DNA of 30,695 nt from Lingula anatina (Eukaryota; Brachiopoda; Lingulata; Lingulida; Lingulidae), in NCBI RefSeq assembly GCF_001039355.2, contig NW_019775829.1:1-30695 (forward strand), read 5' to 3'. Shown here piece after piece: positions 1 to 8,800 of the stretch. The first letter of the stretch is position 1. Each line of letters opens with the position of its first letter. The notes beneath the pieces were generated by a model. That model did no database searches and was not told the origin of the DNA. It worked only from the letters and a program-made list of their open reading frames with translations. The position numbers were made by a program, and so were the translations under genes.

Positions 1-50
1 ATCCTATAGGAAATTTCCTATAGGAATCCTATAGGAAATTTTCGTAAGGG
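1..50. repeat. Edge of a palindromic CCTATAGG repeat
   Basis: The palindrome CCTATAGG occurs three times, at 3-10, 17-24 and 28-35, separated by AAATTT or AAT, and is followed by AAATTTTCGTAAGG. The arrangement is self-complementary at several scales, so this looks like the end of a palindromic mobile element (MITE-like) or a short tandem array cut by the window edge. If the exon proposed at 243-269 is real, the repeat lies in that gene's first intron. Family unknown. Confidence 0.55.
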
Positions 51-242
51 TTTATTTGGGATCCTTGTTTTGAACGAACAAAAATGTCGCGACACTAAGC
101 TAATTCCATTGCTTTCAATAAATACAACCCTTCACAAAATACCTTGACTTTGGAAAATATATATACTTTAACTAAGATTATATTTACGTCAATGTGACAG
201 AATTCACAGTTAAAATTCTTCGTAAAGAAAAGTCATATGTAC

Positions 243-269
243 CTGTTCGTCGGCCATGTTTGTTGTCAT
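243..269 (-). CDS. Putative first coding exon of a gene divergent from TK1 (partial)
   Basis: On the minus strand an ATG at 269-267 opens the peptide MTTNMADEQ. A second in-frame ATG at 257-255 sits in a good Kozak context (AACATGG). The frame ends exactly at CAG|GTACAT, a plausible splice donor at 242-237. The rest of the gene would lie left of the window. Only nine codons are visible, so the product cannot be identified from sequence. By analogy with mammals, where the kynurenine formamidase gene AFMID is head to head with TK1, AFMID is a candidate; that is inference from gene order only. Alternative: chance ATG plus donor within the TK1 promoter. Confidence 0.4.
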
Positions 270-491
270 GTCAACAACATGAACCGGAAATACCCAAAAG
301 CTGCTGATATTTTATAGAAGCAGGTCTATTTAGCTCAAAACAAGGTAAAAATGCATATATAATTTACTTTAAGATAAGTAATTGATTGGTTACTATGGAA
401 AATTTGAAAACAGACTAACGAGATAACACGAGATGTGGGATCAAAATACCGCGAAGATTTGGTGTATCTGGCCGTGCAGAAAGTATTAACA
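270..491. promoter_or_regulatory. Probable TK1 promoter/5' UTR, possibly bidirectional
   Basis: Only about 220 bases separate the TK1 ATG (492) from the ATG of the putative leftward gene (269). The interval contains GAACCGGAAAT near 281-291, which resembles an ETS site, and TACCGCGAAG near 447-456, whose complement (TTCGCGGT) is E2F-like. E2F control would fit an S-phase gene. No TATA box is obvious at a fixed distance from either ATG. The transcription start is unknown, so part of this region must be 5' UTR. The binding-site calls are eye matches, not scored. Confidence 0.45.
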
Positions 492-3306
492 ATGACATCC
501 TGTGTGAATATGACAAATTTATCTCCAGATTTATGCAACAAAGGACAATTACAGGTAATAGTTCACACTGCTCGTGGAGTGGGTTTTATTGTGCACAGTT
601 TTCTTTGCGCATTAACTTGAATGATTTGCTTTGATCGTTAACTGTATATGGATTACAATTTACAACATACGTTTAGCATTTAGGACCAACCAGTCCTGTT
701 CACGGGAACTTTGGTGTTGAACTAAGTTTTTTACTTAGAAATGGCACAAAATATAGAATAAAACTGCAGGGAGAAGCCAAAATATTATCAGCATCCGCTT
801 TCAAATAATATTCATATAATTATAATGTAACATTTAGACGAGATTAATTGTAAATACTATATATCATAATTTATTCTTATTAATTATACATGTTGTGTAT
901 TTTATTGTATATATTTCAGAAATTGCCCGATTTCTTTAGATTTTATTTTGGTCTTAGTATGTTCAAATTTCTGATTTATTTTTCAGATTATTTTTGGTCC
1001 AATGTTCTCTGGAAAAAGGTAAGCTAAGGGAAAATATCTCGGTACTTTTGTAGTATACCCCCCCCCCCCCCCCCACCCTGTAGCTTTCACTTTTCAAACA
1101 GTTTTTTACCATTTTTATATATTTTCTTGTTCATCTAATGAAAATGCGGCAAGTTATTGACTGCAAGATGCATGGTAGATTTTCACATAGTATTTCAATG
1201 GGCTGGATTAAACGTGATTAAAACTCAAAAAAGACCACAGGTAATTACAAAAGCATTTTATTAAAACAGCTTTGACATAGATTAACAGTGTTTCTACAAA
1301 TACAACATTTTTCCAGATGATGAATGTCAATGAAATGGAAAGCATGTTTTTTTATATATAATTTCATTTAATAATTTTATAGCACAGAACTTATCCGAAG
1401 AATGAAAAGATACCAGATAGCCAACTACCATTGCCTCCTTATTAAATATGCTAATGATGTCAGATATGACAAAGGAGGCGTGGCCACTCATGACAGGTAA
1501 GTTCAAATTATTTACCTCAAAATTTTGTTAATAAAAAGGTAACAGTGTTTAAAACTGGGCTTACTTTATCATATTAATTTTTTAGCTTAATGCTAAAGCA
1601 AAAAAATATTATTTATTTACGACAGGTTCATTCTTACTTTGCATCCATATTTGGATTTGGCTAAAATTATCCAGCTGCTTGGTCAAAATACAATGATTTA
1701 CTATAAAGCATATCTTAGCCTCTTTTTAGGTATTGATCTTCTACATTTTTGTGGAAAATTTTTTATGTAAACTGAGAGTTAACAAAAAAGAATATCTCAA
1801 TTATATTTTGCTTTTTATAGAGATGAAAGTCTTTCAGAAAAATCCAGATATTTCTTTTGTATTTATGTCTCAATAACCCCCATATTGCAATGTGTGCCTC
1901 TATGTACTTTTATTGTTTTTAATTATTTTTTATGCAACTTTTATCCCTGTTATATTGAATTTTTGTATTCATTGTATTTGGTCCCCTTTTTAAGGCAAAT
2001 ATTACCAGCAGTTGCTGCCACCAAACTGAAGGATCTTGATGATATGGCAAAGCAGGCAGAGGTGATTGGTATTGACGAGGGACAGTTTGTAAGTATATAT
2101 GATAGTCTTTCCTTGTAGGTCTCAAAAAAAAAAAAAAAAAGGAAATAAGAAAGAACTTATAGTGTTACGTATCTAATGCTATGTCAGAAATGTTGTTGTT
2201 GTTATTATTGGTATAGTATTTTTTTGGTCATTTTTATATCACTATGTGTCACAGTGTAAGAAAGCAGGTATAATTATTTCAAGAAAGTGCATCAGAAAGC
2301 CCCAGAAAAGGTGTACTTTTGTATATTTAAATCATGATTCACCCTCTAAATTTGTTCAAACCTGCCAGAATTTATTCAAATGCTTTGTTTTTAAAATATA
2401 ACAATACTTATTCACGTATAACTTGGTAAAAAAAAGTTTTCTCTTTTGAAGTTTCCTGATGTGGTAGATTTCTGTGAAGACATGGCAAACAAGGGAAAGG
2501 TTGTCATTGTGGCAGCACTAGATGGTACTTTTCAAAGAAAGGTAATTAAACATCAGTTGGGAACTAAATGGATGGAAATTCAATTCAGGGAAATATTATT
2601 TAAAGAACTTAAATATGGCAATTATTAATATAAAATATTTACCATTAAGTCTTCATTTAACATTTTTTAGATCAGTTATTACACGTACAGAAACAGTACA
2701 TAACCTAGTACACAACTTTATTTTCAATAAACTTTTTATTTACACCCTCACTTTTGTAACAGGGATTTGGGGATATTTTGAACTTGGTTCCACTGGCAGA
2801 AAACATCATCAAGCTTAATGCTGTATGCATGATATGCTATGGGGATGCATCTTATACCAAGAGGAAAGGAAATGAAACTGAGGTATATCTCAATACGTTA
2901 CTATCCCTGTTTGAAATTTATGTCGAGTAGATACAAAAAAGTCCGATTTCAATTTTTAAAGGTAGTTCAGTATGATTAGATGAATTTTTCAGTGATGTCC
3001 TAAGATAACACATTTCATTAATTGTACTTTTTTTTGTGTGTGTGTGTGTGTGTTTTGGAAAGTCACAATTAAATTGTATTTTTTGTTTACTGTAACATAA
3101 AACTTCACTGTATATTTCAGGTAGAGGTAATTGGTGGAGCAGACAAATACTTAGCCGTCTGCCGTGCTTGTTTTCAGTCACCTGTCAAAGAGTCTCCAAA
3201 GCGTTCAAATAAAACACCATTTTGCACACCACAGCAGACCAACCCCTTGGCACGCCAACTTTTCCAGTCCAAGGAAAATACATTACCAATGGATTTTACT
3301 AGCTGA
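492..3306 (+). CDS. TK1: Cytosolic thymidine kinase (TK1), 7 exons, 232 aa
   Basis: Phosphorylates thymidine (and deoxyuridine) to the monophosphate with ATP in the salvage pathway, in the cytosol. Exons: 492-554, 987-1018, 1383-1496, 1995-2088, 2452-2541, 2763-2882, 3121-3306; all introns GT-AG and the joined frame is open. Length is close to human TK1 (234 aa) and the key positions coincide: P-loop GPMFSGKS at 25-32 (split over exons 2/3), catalytic Glu98 in IDEGQF, zinc cysteines C153, C156, C185, C188, and the nucleoside loop [10 protein letters not shown] at 172-181. The tail has an RxL-type ARQLF (215-219) and a KEN box (222-224), the APC/C-Cdh1 degron of type II TKs, plus SPKR at 196-199 as a CDK-type site; an S-P pair is at residue 11. 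Start chosen because ATG 492 gives the family-length N terminus; ATG 510 is a possible alternative. Upstream frame is open to about 411, which I treat as 5' UTR. Confidence 0.97.
1058..1074. repeat. Poly-C tract in TK1 intron 2
   Basis: Seventeen consecutive C residues, 40 bases after the exon 2 donor. On the transcribed (minus) strand this is a G run. It is prone to length error in sequencing and assembly. Confidence 0.9.
3035..3052. repeat. (GT)n microsatellite in TK1 intron 6
   Basis: About nine GT units, directly after a T run, 70 bases before the exon 7 acceptor. The T-rich and GT-rich stretch contributes to the pyrimidine-rich region before the acceptor at 3120. Confidence 0.85.
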
Positions 3307-3380
3307 GACTGAAATTAATTAAAAATAATTCATTGTATTTCACTAATATATTAATAATAATAATTATTAATTATAATAAT

Positions 3381-3386
3381 AATAAA
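3381..3386 (+). terminator. Candidate TK1 polyadenylation signal AATAAA
   Basis: Canonical AATAAA 75 bases after the TK1 stop codon, followed by TTTATTTAATG-type U-rich sequence. It lies at the end of an AAT/TAA-rich patch (3340-3386), so the hexamer could also be incidental. Confidence 0.5.
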
Positions 3387-4020
3387 CTTTATTTAATGAC
3401 GGTAAAACATTGTTAACTTATCTTACACATGGTTGTAAGTGCTAACAGTGCTAACATTCTTCCTTAATTAAGGACATACTAACAATGTCTATATTATGCA
3501 TATTTTAGGTCTTGAAAAGTATACATAATAATGTTTTGTGCATATTTATATTTTAGATTTGTAATTGAGATTTGAATTCTATTTCCTTGTGTGGAAGAAT
3601 CTTGAATCATTTTATTGTTATTCAATTGAAATACCAATACTAGAGGAAGTAAAGATAGCAGCAAGCAGATTAAATGCTGGCATTTCTGTTCTGTTGTGTT
3701 TTGAAAACTTCAGCAACCTTGTCCAGAACCAAATCTTGTCTGAGCGATATATGAAGAACCATTACTGCCTCTGTTATACTTGGTCGTTGGACCAGGTGAC
3801 AAACTTATGTAGATCTATACGTACCCCATGCACTGTCAAGGTGTTTTCAGTCAATTGGTGACCTCCATGTTTGAGACTTAGTTGAAATGTTTATATTTTG
3901 ACTAAATTTTTCAGTTTATTTTGAAAAAAAGAGAGTCTAGTATATATTCCCATACCATAGATCTTTTAGTTCAGCATTTGTTTTAACCAAATTCACAAAT
4001 TTAAGAATGAAAAAAAGTAA
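3387..4020. repeat. TK1 downstream region with a decayed dispersed repeat
   Basis: No gene seen. The plus-strand ORF at 3565-3861 has no recognisable domain. Around 3721-3763 the sequence reads GTCCAGAACCAAATCTTGTC and TGAGCGATATATGAAGAACC, closely matching the element at 4531-4567 (about 36 of 42 positions by eye). Such 'TTGTCTGAGCRATAT...AAGAAC' text is part of a high-copy repeat that I recall from mollusc genomes. Boundaries are uncertain, about 3700-3870. Confidence 0.5.
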
Positions 4021-5075
4021 AATTTTAAAACTTTTTATTCTACTGACATCAGTAAAAGATTGGTTACAATATTTAAAGCATGTTGCTGTTCAGTTTGAAA
4101 TAAAATTTGGACTTGAAAAATGCTTAAGGATTATCCAAACACTTTATGTTTATGTCCATTGTTATTATTAAAGAAAATAAAAATTGTGCTGATAATGACA
4201 CTTATAAAATGTTTCTCTGTGAATCACAAACAGATTTAGGTTGATAAAATTATTGCTGGATATCTATGTAATTTTATAAAATGGACATTTTGAAAACTTA
4301 TGGAAAAACTTGCACCACAGAATGTCTGACGCTAAAATACTTGTCTTTTCCCATTCACAAAAAGGAAAAAATCCCACACTGTATTTTTACTGGCTGTAGT
4401 ACTTGTAATAAATTGCATCAATAATCGTTATTTGCTTGGTATTGAGCAAATATAGAATATATAAATTTACCAGTTGAGATTTACGGTTATGCCCCCTTCA
4501 AAGAAGCTGGGGTATACTGCTGTGGTTTGTCCATAACCAAACCTTGTCTGAGCAATATATGAAGAACGGTGTAGTCTACGGACCTATGGTCCTTAACTTT
4601 GGTAGGCAAATTCGTCATCAAATGTAGGTATCTCTTATACATTAAGGCTAGAAGGTCACAGGTATTTTTTTTTTTTTTTTTTTTTTTGGCAAAACACGAT
4701 CCATCAACAGGTTTACAGTGATATGTTTAAGACTTGCACAAGGTTATTTTTAGTAACAACTCTGGACTGCAAGGTATTGAGCCTGTGCTGTGACTGATTT
4801 TTCCATTTTATCTTTTATTTCTGTGTTGTCTCCCATACTTGTTCTGTTGCATTCAATTTTACAACCCTTTTTCTTCCACTCATAAAAATGAATAAATAAA
4901 AAAATTGAACATTTTTATTGTGCTGGCATTAGTAAAACGTTGATTGTGCACCCATAAAATGTATAAAGAAAAACTTTTAAACATTTTTATTATGTTGGCA
5001 TCAGTAAAACATTGACTGTGCCAAATATAATTAAAAGCTTGCTGTCCTTCTATTAAAATATTTTTAATTGGGAAT
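4021..5075. repeat. Three diverged copies of a ~70-90 bp repeat
   Basis: Direct copies start near 4029, 4907 and 4979. All share the core 'CTTTTTATT...GGCATCAGTAAAA..TTG' (variants: CTGACATCAGTAAAAGATTG; CTGGCATTAGTAAAACGTTG; TTGGCATCAGTAAAACATTG). Copies 1 and 3 also share the following 'AAAGC.TG.TGCTGT.C'. The last two copies are nearly tandem. No coding capacity; probably an old non-autonomous element. Intervening DNA contains the element at 4489. Confidence 0.6.
4489..4687. repeat. Decayed mollusc-type dispersed repeat ending in poly-T
   Basis: Begins ATGCCCCCTTCAAAGAAGCT then GGGGTATACTGCTGTGG..TTTGTCC, an imperfect palindrome at the start (CCCCCTTC/GAAGctGGGG), then the TGAGCAATATATGAAGAAC block, and AAGGTCACAGGTA before 24 T residues (4664-4687). 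The opening strongly resembles a high-copy dispersed repeat I know from bivalve and gastropod genomes (ATGCCCCCTTCGAAGAAG...). It supports a molluscan origin, from memory rather than a search. Confidence 0.6.
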
Positions 5076-5240
5076 CTTAAAATACAAAGGATGAATTATG
5101 TCCAATACTTAATTAAATAAAGTTAAATTAATGCTGATAACCATGCTGTGAGCAGTAACAGAATACTTTGTGTTTGTGATTATTTAAGTTACTCTAATTT
5201 GTGCTCATAATATTAAATAGAAAATATACTTAATGCAATA

Positions 5241-5241
<1 letters not shown>

Positions 5242-5298
<57 letters not shown>
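5242..5298. repeat. (AT)n microsatellite between TK1 and threonine aldolase
   Basis: About 57 bases of uninterrupted AT dinucleotide, self-complementary and able to extrude as a hairpin. It lies in the convergent intergenic space; the surrounding 5076-5853 is AT-rich and shows no gene. A TTTATA at 5810-5815 (TATAAA on the minus strand) is a weak polyadenylation-signal variant 39 bases past the aldolase stop. Confidence 0.9.
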
Positions 5299-5300
<2 letters not shown>

Positions 5301-5853
5301 GTTCCCACTCCAATGAAATGATTAAAATTGTGCAGTTGATAAACAGATATGTCTGCACCTTATCACACTTAAAATCTATTGTTAAAAAATGATAATGCTT
5401 TCAGCTTTTCACTCTTACAAGAAAAAAAAATCCTTTTAGTGTGTTCATTTTGTGAACTTGAAACTGTCCCTAAAATAATTTCTTCTTTCATGCTTCATCC
5501 CTTTTGCACCTAGCAAAATAAATATAGAGGTAATTATGGGAACTTGCACACCTTTCACTGACAATTAACTGGCCTCTATTCTCAAACTTATAAGATCATC
5601 ATTAGCAAGATATTTCTGTCAGATAAGTAACAGGTTTCTGCTTATTAACCCTACTGGCAACTGAGAGAATTATATTCTTAAACAGACCTCTTATCCTAAT
5701 ATGTATCAGTTTTTTTTCTGATACTATACTCCTTTGTGCTGTACTGTTTAGTGAATAATCGATACAAATGTAATACAGTACTTGTACTCGTCAGTGTGAT
5801 TGATCCCTATTTATAATACTGGATATAGTATTTGAATTTCTTAATTAGTTTGG

Positions 5854-8800
5854 TTAGCCAGACATTTCCTGTATTACATAAAGGATCTTCTTTATAGCCA
5901 GGTCAGTCTGTTCTGAACTTATATCTCTGTAGAAGACAAATCTGACTCGGTGGGTGCCATAAGCCCCTCCTTGGACCACTATGCTCTCCTTCAGGTCAGC
6001 CTTCTCTTGCTCCGTCACCTTAAATACATAAATATTATCTTATTCATATGTGTGTGTATGCTAAATAGTCTGAAAGTTAATGTAATCATGAATACTGTTT
6101 TCAAAAATACAGCAGTCATGCTTTCAGTTTCAAGATTAAAAAATTTAATTTTAATACATTCCTCGAATAAAGCCACTCATAATTTTTGTGCTAATTAGGA
6201 AATCTAGTCCCTTTTAAGTTAAGTTACTTTTTAATAAAAATGAACACATGTAAATCACCTTAGCCAGTCTATCAATAAATCTGGAGGCTGTTACACCATT
6301 GAACAGGTCAACATAGAGCAAGTTGCTGTGTATTCCCTCTGCATCAACTTGAACTGATGAACTGTTTGCACCTGCAATTGCTAAAGAATAAGGCAAAGAC
6401 AGTTATAAAATGTTCAGCCAACCCTGCACTTGAGTCAGTGTAATTTGTAGAAGAAAAGGCAAAAATAATTGCAACAGGACTACATGCTGATGAGACTTTG
6501 GGTGTAATCAAAATGCTACAGTATCATCTTAAAGTTTCTCCTGATAAATAAACAAGGCTTGTATCTGTTAAATGTACAACAATAAATTGGTAAATAATGA
6601 TGGTAGTGCACAAAATAGTTTTTTATTTTGATGCTAAATTACACAATACTTAACAACATAATCACCATCAATTTTTCATTTTGTTCCACAGTTAAGATGG
6701 ACATTCATTTAAAGTAAATAGCATTGGACTTTAGTCTCATGGGAATTCAATGCCACACATTGGAAATGCCAATGTGTGAAAATGAATATTCACAAATTAC
6801 GGCATAACTTCAAGAAAAATAATCCAATAAAATTGCTATTCACACTTGAACAGTATTTTAGTGTCATAAAACACTCCAATTAGTTTGAGGATAATAAGTA
6901 AATGCAGGTTTCCATATAATGTGTTTACAGCCCAAAGTGCATGGCAATGAAATAGCAACTGACAAGTGATGGGTATGTGCAGAGACACTGTGTACTAGTA
7001 TGTACATAAAATGTAAATATATAACTGATATAAAAACTGCTTTAAAGTTACAGGAAAAATATATAATTATGTACGTAGGATATCACTTTTTTATAGGAAA
7101 CTCTTTTCCAACATGACCCATCCCTGCACTAACCTCTAGCTGTTTTCTTTGCATGCTGGTGGTCTTTGTGCAGCAATGGTACTGTTTCTTCCAGGCCAAC
7201 AAATGCAGCCGCTGCCAGAACTCCAGCTTGCCTCATAGCTCCCCCAACAGCCTTCCTCAACCTGTGGACACTGAAATTAGGAAAATGATGGAGACATGAT
7301 GCTTTTGTTCTCTCATGTTATTTGCCAGTTTCTTCATTTATCTATATACTTATTTTACAGGCAGTGTTTTACCACTGATTTGGGGTAAATCATCTGATAA
7401 CTGACATACAGTAAGTCTCAACTTTTAAATTAATATAGCTCCTGTAGTTGGAATAAAATGCTTTGAAGTTTACCTAAATTCACAAGTCTTAAAATCGTTC
7501 CTTTAATCTTATTATATTAACTTCTTGGGGTTTTTTTTTCAGCTAACTACCAGACATTGCAGCCTATCAAGCAAAGTGGGTCAAAAATTATTTCTAAATC
7601 TGTACCCTTCTCTGAGAGAGCTCTATAAAATAAAGTGCCTTTTATAGCTGAATTAGTATAGATATTTAAACCAGCTGTATATAAGCTGACCTTTAAAAAA
7701 ATGTTCTCAAAATCAATCCAACTTTAAAGAACAATCTAAAAATAGACCATCCCACCCCATCCTATTGCATTGTAACCACCAAAGCCTAAAAGTTATAGGC
7801 AGTCTTTTAAAATGCTGCTAGAACAGTTCTTACTTATAAATAAATTCTGCACTTCCTGCTACAATTGAGCCAGCTGGTGCACCAAGACCCTAAAATTGAG
7901 AACTGAAGTTTGAATATAATCTATAGATACAGAAAAATATAAGTTTGGATTTCAGCCCAATTTTTTAATGTGAAATACTATATTCAGCCACCACTAGTCT
8001 ATGTAGTACATTATTCATAACTTAATTTTGCCTCATATGCACTGGAAGCATCAAATGTTAAATGCACGATAATTTCGATAAACCAAGTAGAAAATGACAA
8101 AACCCAGCAAAATGTTTCCAGATGTAAAATCAATTAAAAAAAAAAAAACAGTTGAACCTATAATGTCCAGATGTAGCTTAAAATAAGTGTGAAAGATCTA
8201 TGTCTAATTAAAAGCTCACCTTTGAAAAACACATAGAAACAGAGTCAACATGTTTCAGAATATCTGATGGCTGTACATTCAGTGCCAATGCTGCATTAAA
8301 AAGTCTTGCTCCATCTAAGTGGACTTTAAGCTCATTGGCAGTTGCTATTTCCTTGATCTGGAGCATTAGGTACATCTGTTAATTCACTGTCTCATGGCTA
8401 ATGGTTCAAAAATATATACAAAAAATTGACTGCAGATGGAAGGGGGAGTTGATAGGTCCAGACCATTTCCCTGAGATGACTCTATATACATTTAGTCAAG
8501 TGCCTTTTATTGCCAAGTTTTTATTGAAAATATTTAAGCCAGCTGTATACAAATTGACCTTTAAGAAAAAATAAAATGAACTGAAAAACTTGAAAAAAAT
8601 TATCCAAAAATAGATTGCACTACACCTAGGACATTTGTATCAATGTGTAAAAAAGAGATAAAGTTGTCAAGTGATATATCTAAAGCTTAAGCCAGTTGAT
8701 TGCCTCAATCAGAAGACTGTTTTAATTATTACCTGTTGCATGAATTCTAATGGAATGGCTTTTCCTCCACACCTGTTGTGTGTGGTTTCAAGACAAATGA

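Noticed and set aside
435-620. Plus ORF of 61 codons as a stand-alone gene
   Set aside because: It is TK1 exon 1 plus 5' leader read through the donor at 555; the reading begins at a GTG and ends in intron 1.
2446-2628. ORF as a separate small gene
   Set aside because: It is TK1 exon 5 read into the next intron.
3565-3861. 98-codon plus ORF
   Set aside because: No domain; lies on a dispersed repeat copy with a close match at 4531.
5950-6198. Plus ORF of 82 codons
   Set aside because: Antisense shadow of aldolase exon 9 and its intron.
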